Below, piece by piece: positions 43,683 to 52,796 of a stretch of DNA of 64,000 nucleotides. Origin of the DNA: an uncultured Coriobacteriaceae bacterium (GTDB lineage: Bacteria; Actinomycetota; Coriobacteriia; Coriobacteriales; Coriobacteriaceae). Within the stretch, counting starts at the first letter, position 1; each line of letters begins with the position of its first letter. Under the pieces are notes generated by a model that ran no database searches, was not told the DNA's origin, and was given only the letters and a program-made list of their open reading frames with translations. The translations under genes were made by a program, and so were the position numbers. The stretch spans positions 1 to 64,000 of the forward strand of contig CASEER010000008.1 in NCBI GenBank assembly GCA_949287085.1. The letters are read 5' to 3'.

Positions 43683-45137
43683 TTGCTTAACCACACCACC
43701 TCCTACCCACCAAAGCGTCCGCACCCGCGGCGCAACCAAAAAACCACGGGTTACCAACTGCCCCGCGGCAGGGCGCGTGCGGCGCGACGGCCGGGGGCAA
43801 CCTATCTCAATCATTCACAAGGATTTGGCAGCGCTGGCCGGCGCGGATACGGCGTTAACCGCGCGCCGCGCTTGACGCTGCGGCAGTCGGGCGGTCGGCG
43901 CAACAACGCGCGGCGCTCATATGCCATTGTTATTGTGGGCTGCGCGCTCCTGTTTTTTGTGGCGAGCGTGATTTGGTACCTAAACCGCGGCGTAACCATT
44001 ACGCTCAACGGCGAAGAAGCGAGCATTCACATCAACGGCACCGTTGCGCAGCTGATTGAAAACGAGGGCCTCGACGAGCAGTATGACGCGGGCGACCTGC
44101 TGGCGGTTGACGACAGCGTGCTGGAGCGCGGCGGTGGCGACCGCTATAGCGTGCAGGTCAATGGCAAAAAAATTGCGATGGACGATTTATCCAACGTGCA
44201 GCTGAGCGGCGGCGAAAAGGTTAAAATCGCCGATGGCGCCGACAAATACGAGAAGCACGACGTCAAGGCAACCAAGATTGAGCCTACCATTACCGTCGAC
44301 GGTACGGGTGCCATTGGCTATGTAAAAACCTGGGGCGTTCCGGGTCGTTCAGAAGTGTGGACGGGCAAGCAGTCGGGCATTGTGAAGGACCGCGGTGTGG
44401 TGCAAAAGGTGCAAAACTGCGAGGTCGTATACCGTTCGGTGACGCCCGACAAGGGCAACTACGTGGCGCTTACCTTTGACGAGGGCCCAAGTGAGTACAC
44501 GCAGAAGATTCTTGACGTGCTAAACGAAAAGGGCGTCAAGGCGACGTTCTTCTTGCAGGGCAAGGCGGTGGAAGAAAACGTGGCGGCGGCCAAAGCCATT
44601 GCCGACGCTGGCCACGAGCTGGGGTCGAACGCCTACACCGATACCAACCTCACCAAGCTTTCGGACGACGACCTGCGCTCGCAGCTGACCAGTGGGTTTG
44701 ACGCCATCAAAGATGCGACGGGCACCTCAACGTGTTTGCTGCGCGCGCCGTACGCGGCGTTTTCGGCCAAGAATTGGGCAGAGGGCATGGACCTGGTAAG
44801 CGCCGTGGTGTCGTGGAATCTTGACTCGGGTGACTGGCTGCTGCCGGGGGCGAGCAGCGTGGTGGACACCGTGGTGGGCTCGGTGCGCAACGGCAACATC
44901 GTGCTGCTGACCGACAACGATGCCACCGGTTCGCAAACGGCTGAGGCGCTGGGCGATTTGATTGATCAGTTGCAGGATAAGGGCTACAAACTCGTGACGT
45001 TGAGCGAGCTGGTGGCTACGGATAAGGATTTGGCCAAGGAGCTCGACCTGTCCCAGGTGTCGATGCCGGATGATGCGGTGCTGCCGTCGGTTGCGGCAAA
45101 AGATGCGGCTGGCGACGCCAACACCGCGGCGGAGTAG
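43683..45137 (+). CDS. Degenerate NodB-type polysaccharide deacetylase, predicted inactive
   Basis: 484 aa; TTG start 43683 is fixed by GGGAGG six bases upstream. Basic cytosolic N-terminus, one membrane span (~82-102), an extracytoplasmic domain (RGVTITLNGEEASIHINGTV ...), then a NodB homology fold. The metal and catalytic motifs are changed: TFDDGP is TFDEGP (~264-269), the His-x-x-x-His motif is SNAYTDTN (315-322) with both His lost, and LxHD near the end is LLTDND (~408-413). RAPYAAF and WNLDSGDW remain. The next gene is the same architecture with all motifs intact, so this looks like a pseudoenzyme partner or a carbohydrate-binding derivative. Confidence 0.88.
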   Translation: MLNHTTSYPPKRPHPRRNQKTTGYQLPRGRARAARRPGATYLNHSQGFGSAGRRGYGVNRAPRLTLRQSGGRRNNARRSYAIVIVGCALLFFVASVIWYLNRGVTITLNGEEASIHINGTVAQLIENEGLDEQYDAGDLLAVDDSVLERGGGDRYSVQVNGKKIAMDDLSNVQLSGGEKVKIADGADKYEKHDVKATKIEPTITVDGTGAIGYVKTWGVPGRSEVWTGKQSGIVKDRGVVQKVQNCEVVYRSVTPDKGNYVALTFDEGPSEYTQKILDVLNEKGVKATFFLQGKAVEENVAAAKAIADAGHELGSNAYTDTNLTKLSDDDLRSQLTSGFDAIKDATGTSTCLLRAPYAAFSAKNWAEGMDLVSAVVSWNLDSGDWLLPGASSVVDTVVGSVRNGNIVLLTDNDATGSQTAEALGDLIDQLQDKGYKLVTLSELVATDKDLAKELDLSQVSMPDDAVLPSVAAKDAAGDANTAAE

Positions 45138-45350
45138 CTCGCGCGGCGGCAGCTGCCTGGGTGCGGCATTTGCCCGGCGCGAGCTTGCAGCTGGCTTGGC
45201 GCGGCGTTTGCTCGGCGCGAACGTGCGGTTAGCGGCGCATGATGGTGGGCTTGATGAGGAGCGCGAGGGAATGTTGCCTACGGGTTAATGATCGTGATTA
45301 ACGCTTGCTGGTGCTTCCCTTAAACAATAGTTAAGGTTGGGATGAGTATC

Positions 45351-45378
45351 TTGCGCGCACTGTCCGCCACGATACACT
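45351..45378 (+). promoter_or_regulatory. Promoter of the intact deacetylase gene
   Basis: TTGCGC (45351-45356), 16 bases, TACACT (45373-45378). Just upstream an inverted repeat CTTAAACAATAGTTAAG (about 45319-45335) could be an operator. Confidence 0.5.
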
Positions 45379-45495
45379 GGTGGCGGCAAATCGAGCGCGC
45401 TAGGTACGCGCAGACAGACGCAGGATCGGCGTCGACGGAAGGGGCATTTGCAGCACGGCGCGGGGGCGCTGCGCTGCTTGAGGACTGGCGGCATC

Positions 45496-47499
45496 ATGAC
45501 CAACACGAAACACGACCAGACGGGGTCGACGGAACCAAACAACGGGGCAAACGCGTCGCAGGCGACCGACGCAGCTGCGCAGCAGGGTACTGGTAAAGCT
45601 GCGAGCTCGGCGCACGTGGCGGCAGATAGCGCACGCCAGCAGGCGGCGAGCGCTGCGTGGCAGCAGGCGCTGGCCCGGGCGGCAGGTGCCGTGCGCGCAC
45701 AGGGGTCAGCGGCGGCGCAGGCATCGGAAGAGACAGCCGAGGCGAAGCAGGCGCAGGTGCCAGAGGAAGCCGAGGCGCACCGAGTGCGGGCGTCAGAAGA
45801 GGCAACCGACACGCAGCGGGCGCACCACACGACGGAACAACGAGCGGCACGTGCTGCGCAGCATCCGGAGGAGGGCGCCCAGCGGGCACAGGCTCCGCAC
45901 ATGCGCCAGCAGGCTCCACGTGGCACCCAGCGCCAGGTTCCCCACATGCGTCGGCAGAAGGCCGCACATGACGGGCCGCATCAGACCGCTCATCAACGTC
46001 AGCAGGCTCCCCATGCGGCGCATCCGCAGAGTGCAGGAGCAACGCATCCGCAGGGTGCCGGCGCACCACATACCCAGAACCGGCGCGGTGCACGTCCACA
46101 CGGTTCGGGCGCCGCGCCGCATGCCACGGGCAACGCGGGTACTCCTCATGTCGCGGGTCACCCGGGCGCGCCGCACACGGGGTCGCCGCGACCCAATACG
46201 GTGCACCCTCAAACCAACCCGCATCGTGCACAACCCACGCGCCCTGCGACGCTCGGCTACGTTACGGCAACCGACGGCCATGGTCACCGTCCCGGTTACG
46301 GCGGAGCCCGTCCCCTCGCTGCAGCAGCGGCGGCTCTTGCGTGCATCGGGCTTGTGGTGCTTGCGGGCTGCTGGTTCTTTATGTGGCGCGACGTTACGAT
46401 TACGGTCAACGGCGAGCCGGTGACGGCCAAGGTCAGCGCGCCGCTGAGCGAGGTGCTCGACGGCAACGACCAGTTTGGCGCAAAGCCGGGGCGGTTGCTG
46501 TCGGTAACGGGCGAGGTGCTTTCTAAGGACGGCGGCAACGCGTGCACGGTAAGCCGTGGCGAGCAGGAGCTCTCGGCCAACGAAATCAGCCAAGCGCGCG
46601 TGCAAGATGGCGACGAGTTCAGCGTGACGGACGGCACCGACAAGGAGGAGCCTTCGACCGAGGAAACGGTTGAGGTCGCGCCCAAGATCGACAAAAAAGA
46701 GGGCGGCGCTATTCAGTACGTGTCCCAGTGGGGCAAGTCGGGCAAGAAGCGCGTGAAGAAGGGCAAGACCTCGGGCAAAACCGTTGACATCAAGACGCTC
46801 AAAAAAGCGCAGGATATGGTGGTATCGTCGGCCAACATGAATCCGAGTGGCGGCAAGTACGTTGCGCTCACCTTTGACGACGGCCCCAGCTCGTACACGC
46901 CCAAGATCCTGAAGATCCTGAAGGAGAAGGGCGCCAAGGCAACGTTCTTTAACCTGGGCGAGCAGGCCAAGAGCAACCAAAGCGGCAGCAAGGCGATTGT
47001 TGATGCCGGCATGGAGCTTGCAAGCCACACCATGGCGCACCGCAATCTGCCAAAGTGCGATCGCGACACGCTGCGATCCGAGATTACCAAGGCGTTTGAT
47101 GCGCTCAATCAGGCGGCGGACACCAAGGTGCAGATGATCCGTGCTCCGTATGGCGCGTTTACCTCGGCCGAGTGGGCGCGTGCGGGTGACTTGATTTCGT
47201 GCAACGTGCTGTGGAACATCGACACGCTCGACTGGGAGCGTCCGGGCGCGACGGCCATTACGTCGGCGGTGCTCAACCATGCCTATAACGGCGCGATCAT
47301 TCTGATGCACGACGGTGGCGGCAACCGCGAGCAGGACGTTGAAGCGCTGCCGGACATCATCGATGGCCTGCACGAGAAAGGCTACGAGCTGGTGACCGTG
47401 AGCGAGCTCATGAAGCTCGACGGCAGCATTCCCGATGACGTGATCAACGGCACCGTGAGCATGCCCGACGATGCCGTGTTGCCCAAGGTAGACAACTAG
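45496..47499 (+). CDS. Membrane-anchored polysaccharide deacetylase with a long His/Gln-rich N-terminus
   Basis: 667 aa. Residues 1-~270 are a low-complexity Ala/Gln/His/Pro-rich region presumed cytosolic (repeats such as PHMRQQAP and HPQSAGATHPQGAGAPH), then a membrane span (~275-297), an extracytoplasmic domain (RDVTITVNGEPVTAKV ...) and a NodB domain with every motif: TFDDGP (D461, D462), ASHTMAHRNL (His pair ~510/514), IRAPYGAF, WNIDTLDW and ILMHDGGG. Likely deacetylates peptidoglycan or another surface glycan, which can give lysozyme resistance. ATG 45496 is chosen; its ribosome site (GAGGA) is rather distant. Tandem paralog of the preceding gene. Confidence 0.92.
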   Translation: MTNTKHDQTGSTEPNNGANASQATDAAAQQGTGKAASSAHVAADSARQQAASAAWQQALARAAGAVRAQGSAAAQASEETAEAKQAQVPEEAEAHRVRASEEATDTQRAHHTTEQRAARAAQHPEEGAQRAQAPHMRQQAPRGTQRQVPHMRRQKAAHDGPHQTAHQRQQAPHAAHPQSAGATHPQGAGAPHTQNRRGARPHGSGAAPHATGNAGTPHVAGHPGAPHTGSPRPNTVHPQTNPHRAQPTRPATLGYVTATDGHGHRPGYGGARPLAAAAAALACIGLVVLAGCWFFMWRDVTITVNGEPVTAKVSAPLSEVLDGNDQFGAKPGRLLSVTGEVLSKDGGNACTVSRGEQELSANEISQARVQDGDEFSVTDGTDKEEPSTEETVEVAPKIDKKEGGAIQYVSQWGKSGKKRVKKGKTSGKTVDIKTLKKAQDMVVSSANMNPSGGKYVALTFDDGPSSYTPKILKILKEKGAKATFFNLGEQAKSNQSGSKAIVDAGMELASHTMAHRNLPKCDRDTLRSEITKAFDALNQAADTKVQMIRAPYGAFTSAEWARAGDLISCNVLWNIDTLDWERPGATAITSAVLNHAYNGAIILMHDGGGNREQDVEALPDIIDGLHEKGYELVTVSELMKLDGSIPDDVINGTVSMPDDAVLPKVDN

Positions 47500-47530
47500 C
47501 CGCGGCGCTTGCCCCCCTGCGGCCCGAGTT

Positions 47531-47606
47531 TGCGCCGCGGGGCTTGCACCGTTCTGCAGCGCGCTGCTTGCGCCGCGGGGCTTGCACCGTACCGCAGCGC
47601 GCTGCT
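47531..47606. repeat. 38-bp tandem repeat, two copies
   Basis: 47531-47568 and 47569-47606 differ at only two positions (TGCGCCGCGGGGCTTGCACC... start); a decayed third start follows. Confidence 0.85.
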
Positions 47607-47905
47607 TGTGCCGCGACGCACGCCAAAGTGGCAACCCCTCAAAAGCGCGTCCAACTTGGGCGCGAAGACGCGCGGTGCGCCTTGTCGTTTCGCACGGGGG
47701 CACAACCTGCTATAGTAGGAACGTTTGATATGGGTCACGAGAAAGGTATCAGGTGAAATCGAAACCTCGACCTCACAGTCGCTGACCCCTGCGGGTGCTC
47801 TAAGCGCGCGCATGGGGTAGCACCACGCGCACCGCTTTGCGGCTGTGCTGCGCACGCATAGCTTCGGCGCCGGGTCTGCTCGGCCGCCGGGAATGAAGGA
47901 GCACC
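47607..47905. other. Upstream region and possible leader of the Mg-transport operon
   Basis: TATAGT at 47711-47716 is a good -10 (the -35 is weak), giving a leader of ~185 bases before the ATG at 47906. The leader can form a stem GGTGCT ... AGCACC (about 47795-47825) among others. It does not show the conserved M-box core, so any Mg-sensing role would be through a different structure. Confidence 0.4.
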
Positions 47906-49819
47906 ATGAACTATCTCTCCGAGATGCTCAAGCTGCCCGTTTTGGATGTAAACGGAGCCAAGCTGGGCGTCGTGAACGACCTGGGTATCGCCACGGGCGA
48001 GGTCTTTCCCCACGTTACATCGCTTGCGTTCCAGGGACCGGGCAAAACGCCGTTTATGATTAGCTGGCGCAAGTACGTGGACCATGTTGACGAGACGGGC
48101 GTGCACCTGAAGGCGCGCGACACCGACGTGCGCTTCTCGTACCTGCAGCCCGACGAGGTGCTGCTCGCGCGCGATATTCTTAACAAGCAGATCGTGGACA
48201 CGCAGGGCCTCAAGGTCGTGCGCGTAAACGATCTCAAGCTTTCGAGCACGGGCGATAACCAGCTGCGCCTGATCGGTGCCGAGGTGGGCATGCGCGGCCT
48301 GCTGCGCGCGGTGCATCCGGCGCTCGAGCACGTGGTGGCCCGCATTGCCCGCGCGGTGGGCAAGCCGCTCGAGGAGCACATTATCGCGTGGTCGTACATG
48401 GACCTGCTCGAGCGCAGCACGCAAACCATCAAGCTCTCCGTTTCGCACAAGACTCTTGACGAGCTGCACCCGGCCGACATCGCCGATATCATCGAGCAGC
48501 TCGATCCGCGCTTGCGCGGCCAGGTGTTCGCGCAGCTCGACACGGCGCAGGCGGCCGAGGCCATTAGCGAGTTCGACGATGACGAGCTGGTAACCGAGAT
48601 GCTCGAGGGCATGAGCGACCGCGATGCCTCGTCAATGCTTGCCCTCATGGATCCGGACGACGCGGCCGATCTTATCGAGGAGCTTGACTACGAGAAGGCC
48701 GAAAAGCTCCTGCGCCTCATGGGCGTCAAGGAGGAGCGCGCGATTCGCAACCTGCTGGGCTACGAGGAGCACACCGCGGGCCGCATCATGACGAGCGAGT
48801 TCGTGGCGCTGCCGGCAACGGACACCGCAGCCGATGCCATCGAGGCCATCCGCAAACTCGATGAGGACTTTGAGAGCATCTACTACGTCTACACGCTCGA
48901 CCCGGCGGGCGCGCTCACGGGCGTGCTCTCGCTCCGCACGCTTATCGTGGCCGACCACGACGCGCGGCTCTCGGACCTTGCCTACCGCGACGTGGTGTGG
49001 GTCACGCCCGACGTGGACCAGGAGGACGTGGCGGACGAGATGACCAAGTACGACCTGGTTGCCGTGCCCGTGTGCGACGAAAACCGCCACGTGCTGGGCA
49101 TCGTGACCGTCGACGACGCACTAGACGTCATTGCCGAGGAGCACGAGGAGGACCTGCAGATTGCCGGTGTGGGCGCGGGCGAGGGCTCCTCGGGCGAGGC
49201 ACCCCATGTGCTTTCGTGGTTCGCACGCCGCCAGTACTGGGTGCTTGTGTGGGCCATTGCCTCGGGCATCATCGCGGCGGCGCTCGACGCGGCGGGCGGT
49301 GCAAGCGCGTACTTTGTTTACCCCATGTGCGCGATGCCCGTGGTGCTGCTGGCGGCGGACCGCGTGGTGTCGTTTGTGCGCAACTACTTTTTGGAATACG
49401 ACGCACCGGAGGATGAAGGCAAGCCCTACCTGGGGTTCTTCTTGCAGATGACAGGGCTGGGCGTCATCTTGGCGGCGCTCATCTACCTGTGCGGGCAGCT
49501 CGCGCTCGGCGCGGCGTATCCGGACGACATCATTGCCATGGCAAGCGATTCGACCCTGTTGCCGCTGGTGGACGGGGCGCGGCAGGTGCCTGCCGCGGTG
49601 CTGCAGGTGCAGGCGCTCTCGGCAAGCTTTTCGTGCGCCGCCGGCGTGGTGCTGCTGTGCTGCGTGGCGGCGGTTGGCTACCTTAAGCTGCTCTTTTGGC
49701 GTGACGAGCACGACCTTAACACCTCGGGCACGGCGCTCGGCGCTTCTGCGGTGCTTGGCGCGTGCGCGATCTATTCGGTGGCGGCCACCCTCTTTGTGCT
49801 GCTTGCGGTCTGCTGGTAG
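47906..49819 (+). CDS. PRC-barrel / MgtE_N / CBS protein with a divergent membrane domain
   Basis: 637 aa. N-terminal PRC-barrel segment (VLDVNGAKLGVVNDLGIATG, residues ~12-75), MgtE N-domain (LHPADIADIIEQLDPRLRGQ ... SDRDASSMLALMDPDDAADL, ~190-280), paired CBS (~285-415: AGRIMTSEFVALPATDTAAD, GVLSLRTLIVADHDARLSDL, VVWVTPDVDQEDVADEMTKY, GIVTVDDALDVIAEE), then ~190 residues with five membrane spans. The spans lack the conserved pore motif of MgtE channels as I remember it, so this may be an Mg-sensing regulator rather than the channel. ATG 47906 follows AAGGAGCACC. Seven bases separate it from the NRAMP-type gene. Confidence 0.88.
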   Translation: MNYLSEMLKLPVLDVNGAKLGVVNDLGIATGEVFPHVTSLAFQGPGKTPFMISWRKYVDHVDETGVHLKARDTDVRFSYLQPDEVLLARDILNKQIVDTQGLKVVRVNDLKLSSTGDNQLRLIGAEVGMRGLLRAVHPALEHVVARIARAVGKPLEEHIIAWSYMDLLERSTQTIKLSVSHKTLDELHPADIADIIEQLDPRLRGQVFAQLDTAQAAEAISEFDDDELVTEMLEGMSDRDASSMLALMDPDDAADLIEELDYEKAEKLLRLMGVKEERAIRNLLGYEEHTAGRIMTSEFVALPATDTAADAIEAIRKLDEDFESIYYVYTLDPAGALTGVLSLRTLIVADHDARLSDLAYRDVVWVTPDVDQEDVADEMTKYDLVAVPVCDENRHVLGIVTVDDALDVIAEEHEEDLQIAGVGAGEGSSGEAPHVLSWFARRQYWVLVWAIASGIIAAALDAAGGASAYFVYPMCAMPVVLLAADRVVSFVRNYFLEYDAPEDEGKPYLGFFLQMTGLGVILAALIYLCGQLALGAAYPDDIIAMASDSTLLPLVDGARQVPAAVLQVQALSASFSCAAGVVLLCCVAAVGYLKLLFWRDEHDLNTSGTALGASAVLGACAIYSVAATLFVLLAVCW

Positions 49820-49825
49820 GCGCGC

Positions 49826-51070
49826 ATGCAGGGGAGAGATGCAGGCAGCAAGCTCACGCTCGGCGCGGTACTGGGCGCCATGGGGCCGGGGCTCTTGGCG
49901 GCGCTTGCGGGCAACGATGCAGGCGGCATTGCCACCTACTCGAGCGCGGGCGCGTCGTTTGGCTACGGCACGTTATGGATTCTGCCCGTTATGGCCGTGC
50001 TGCTTATCGTGGTGCAGGAGACTGCGGCGCGCTGCGGATGCGTGACGGGCAAGGGCTTTGCGTCGCTCATTCGCGAGAAGTTCGGCGTGCGGCTCTCGGC
50101 GCTCGCCATGGCCGCGCTGCTCGTGGCCAACACGGCGGTGACCATCTCGGAGTTCGCAGGCATTGCAAGCGGTCTTGCGCTCTTTGGGGTACCCACCACC
50201 ATTTCTGTGCCGCTGGTGGCGCTCGTTATCTGGCTCATTACCATGAGCGGGAGCTTTGCGCGCATCGAGAAGATTCTGCTGCTGGTGAGCTGCGTGTTTC
50301 TTACGTACGTGGTGGCGGCGTTTATGGTGGGGCCCGATTGGCTCGCGGTGGCGCGCGCCACGGTGACGCCACAGCTCGTGAGCGACCCGGATTACGTATC
50401 GCTGCTCGTGGCAACCATCGGCACCACGATTGCGCCGTGGATGATCTTTCTCGCCCAGAACAACGTGGTCGATAAGAACGTGCGCGAAGACGGCATTGCG
50501 CTGCAGCGCGTGGATACGGTTTCGGGCTCGGTGATTGCCTGCGCGATCGCATGGTTCATCATCGTGACGACGGCGACGGTGCTGCATCCCGCGGGCATTG
50601 AGGTGGGCGACGCGGCGGACGCGGCGCTGGCGCTCGAGCCCATCGCGGGGCAGTGGTCGACCATCCTCTTTGGCGCAGGGCTCGTGGCAGCGAGCTTTTT
50701 GGCCGCGTGCGTGCTGCCGGGCGTGACGTCGAGCGCAATCTGCGAGGCGTTTGGCTGGGAGCGCGGCGCCGACCGCACGTGGGACGAGGCGCCGGCGTAC
50801 CGCGGCATTATTACGGGCATCATCATGCTCTCGGCGTTGCTGGTGATTTTGCCCGGCGTGGACCTGTTTGACATCATGATGAGCGCGCAGGTTATCAACG
50901 GCGTGCTGCTGCCTATTCTGCTCGTGTTTCTGGTGCTCATTGCGCGCGACGGCCGCATCATGGGCGCCTACCGGAACGGCCGCGTGTGGAACATCCTCAC
51001 GGTGGCGACTATCGTGCTGATTACCGTGCTGACGGTGGTGATGCTCGTGCTCCAGGCGCTCGGATTTTAA
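49826..51070 (+). CDS. NRAMP-family transporter of the Mg-type (NRMT)
   Basis: 414 aa, about 11 spans. NRAMP fold: GAMGPGLLAALAGNDAGGIA then TYSSAGASFGYGT. In Mn/Fe NRAMPs the metal site is DPGN in span 1 and a Met-containing MPH motif in span 6; here span 1 has NDAGG (N30, D31) and span 6 has TIAPWM (A203 where Met is usual). Replacement of that Met is the mark of NRAMP-related magnesium transporters, described from Eggerthella and clostridia. Coupled to the MgtE-like gene upstream, supporting Mg uptake. The start at 49826 has no strong ribosome site, so translation is probably coupled. Confidence 0.9.
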   Translation: MQGRDAGSKLTLGAVLGAMGPGLLAALAGNDAGGIATYSSAGASFGYGTLWILPVMAVLLIVVQETAARCGCVTGKGFASLIREKFGVRLSALAMAALLVANTAVTISEFAGIASGLALFGVPTTISVPLVALVIWLITMSGSFARIEKILLLVSCVFLTYVVAAFMVGPDWLAVARATVTPQLVSDPDYVSLLVATIGTTIAPWMIFLAQNNVVDKNVREDGIALQRVDTVSGSVIACAIAWFIIVTTATVLHPAGIEVGDAADAALALEPIAGQWSTILFGAGLVAASFLAACVLPGVTSSAICEAFGWERGADRTWDEAPAYRGIITGIIMLSALLVILPGVDLFDIMMSAQVINGVLLPILLVFLVLIARDGRIMGAYRNGRVWNILTVATIVLITVLTVVMLVLQALGF

Positions 51071-51190
51071 GTGTTTGGGTTTTAGGTGCTTGGGTTCTAG
51101 TGGCCGGGGCATTGTACGTGGCCGCGGAGCCTCGTGCTCGTGCGAGACCGCGGTGCTTCGTGTTCGTGCATAGTTGCAGTGTTAGAAAAA

Positions 51191-51400
51191 CAGCTTTGGT
51201 AACAGTTTTGAGCCATCGGTGAGAATTAGAGCAACTTTGGTAACGCTTTTACGGGCGTTGCTGAGTAGAGGTACGATTTTGTACGCTAAATTCGCAGGTC
51301 GCTGCCAATCACTTTTGGGCATAACCTTGGTTCACGCGAAAAAGCGTTACCAAAGTTGCAAAACTAATCCTTTGATGCGAAAAACTGTTACCAAACCTGC
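51191..51400. repeat. Nested inverted repeats sharing the core TTTGGTAACRSTTTT
   Basis: Outer pair: 51194-51210 region with 51380-51398 (core TTTGGTAACAGTTTT). Inner pair: GCAACTTTGGTAACGCTTTT (51231-51250) with its perfect complement 51340-51359. Four copies of one motif in two orientations lie in the gap between the NRMT gene and the 3' end of the second nuclease gene. Before them, 51066-51110 holds a decayed 15-bp triplet (TTTTAGGTGCTTGGG). Confidence 0.85.
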
Positions 51401-51430
51401 GTTTGTGTTGCTACGGTTTGCCGTTAACGT

Positions 51431-52624
51431 CTAAAAGGGCTTTCCATAGAGCGCTTCGTGAAGTTTTGAGCGCCGGCGCAGGAAGGCCGGCGTTCGCTTT
51501 GCCGGCTTTACGTCAAGTTTTTTCGCAAGTGCGCTAACAATCGTATCGTACAGATCAAGATTGCTGAGCTGTTCGTAAGTTAGTTCGATAACGGTAAATC
51601 CCATGCTTTCCAGCGCGGGCTTTCTTCCGGTTGCAATAAAGAAGTTCTGCTTATCCGCATGGAATGCCTGGCCGTGCACTTCAAGATCTACCAGGGCGTC
51701 GGCCCATAGCTGGTCCGCAATGCAATAGTCTTGATGAGCAAGGTCCGAAGCCTCAGGAGAGAAATCGATACGCCGGTTAAGAAACGGCGCGCTCCATCCC
51801 TCCCCACCCGATGTGACGGGAAGACAGAGCTGCATAGCGGCGCGCGTTTCGAGCGGTGAGCCCGATCCGTTTAGCACGTGCGGAGCCGCTGCGCGCATGG
51901 TTCTTCCTCCCGGGGCTTCGTGCAGCCCGTTTGCAAATCGGACAAGGTCTGCGCTCGTTAGAAGCGGTGGTCGCTTCCACAGCCCAGCGGGCCTGCCAAA
52001 ACGGTCAAACGACAATTCCCAGGGAAGCGATTTGCCATGCGAATCGGTAAAGCGCACGGGTACTCCGCGAGTGTCATAATAGGCGCGCACATGGTCTTTC
52101 TGGGCTTGTTGTGATTCGGAAGTGATAACCCCCTGCGATACCAGCTCGTTAAGCGTCGCCGCCGAGCGCGCGGTCTCACTGAACTGGGAGTATAAACCAG
52201 CAAATTCAAACATAACGAGCATAAGCTCAAAGCGGTTGGCCCCTTTTGCCAGGGAGGCGATTGTTGCCTGGGGAGAGAGCACCGCAAGCCCACCGCCAAG
52301 GTCAACCATATCGTCGTCATGCAACCAAGCGGGCATCCGGTGCGGCGCGAGCAGGGGAGATGACCGGCGGCTCTGCGTATTGCCAACGAACACGTGAATC
52401 GGCGTTGCAACACCTTTGAGGTCGCTGGCTAAACGGTCACCGATAATGCCTTCTGCAGGACGGGCATTGCTGCGTAAAGAGCGAGCATGCATGATGGCTC
52501 GCGTCTCTTGACCGTTGCGCTCCGGCAGCCATGATGGTGGAAGCTGGGCATTCCGCACAATGGGAGCCGTCCGCCAATAATCGAGCGAGGATTGCCCGCA
52601 GATGATGGCCTCATAACATTTCAT
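51431..52624 (-). CDS. Orphan VSR/DUF559-like nuclease-type protein, second copy
   Basis: 397 aa, same layout as the protein at 21886-23037. The central part (DMVDLGGGLAVLSPQATIAS, ANRFELMLVMFEFAGLYSQF) is followed by NGSGSPLETRAAMQLCLPVT, GWSAPFLNRRIDFSPEA, then ADALVDLEVHGQAFHADKQN and MGFTVIELTYEQLSN, matching the E ... D-E-H ... closing-strand order of the fold. Similarity to the first copy is in architecture and motifs, not overall identity. GC content and codon use look lower than in the neighbours, suggesting transfer. ATG 52624 has no clear ribosome site. No modification enzyme or antitoxin is adjacent. Confidence 0.75.
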   Translation of the reverse strand: MKCYEAIICGQSSLDYWRTAPIVRNAQLPPSWLPERNGQETRAIMHARSLRSNARPAEGIIGDRLASDLKGVATPIHVFVGNTQSRRSSPLLAPHRMPAWLHDDDMVDLGGGLAVLSPQATIASLAKGANRFELMLVMFEFAGLYSQFSETARSAATLNELVSQGVITSESQQAQKDHVRAYYDTRGVPVRFTDSHGKSLPWELSFDRFGRPAGLWKRPPLLTSADLVRFANGLHEAPGGRTMRAAAPHVLNGSGSPLETRAAMQLCLPVTSGGEGWSAPFLNRRIDFSPEASDLAHQDYCIADQLWADALVDLEVHGQAFHADKQNFFIATGRKPALESMGFTVIELTYEQLSNLDLYDTIVSALAKKLDVKPAKRTPAFLRRRSKLHEALYGKPF

Positions 52625-52796
52625 AGCAAAAAGCTTAGCAGGTTTTGCGTGGGCAGATCGTCCGTTTGGACAAGTAACCGATAGGTTTGTTGCGTCAGGC
52701 AGTCAGATCGGTTAACGGACCCCTGCATTCTTGCGCGATACGTGGCTCCATACGCTACAATGGCACGATACCGTCGGAGTAGTTGCGGAGGGTGTT

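Noticed and set aside
47715-47905. M-box (ykoK) magnesium riboswitch
   Set aside because: The conserved M-box segments are missing, though position before an Mg-related gene is suggestive.
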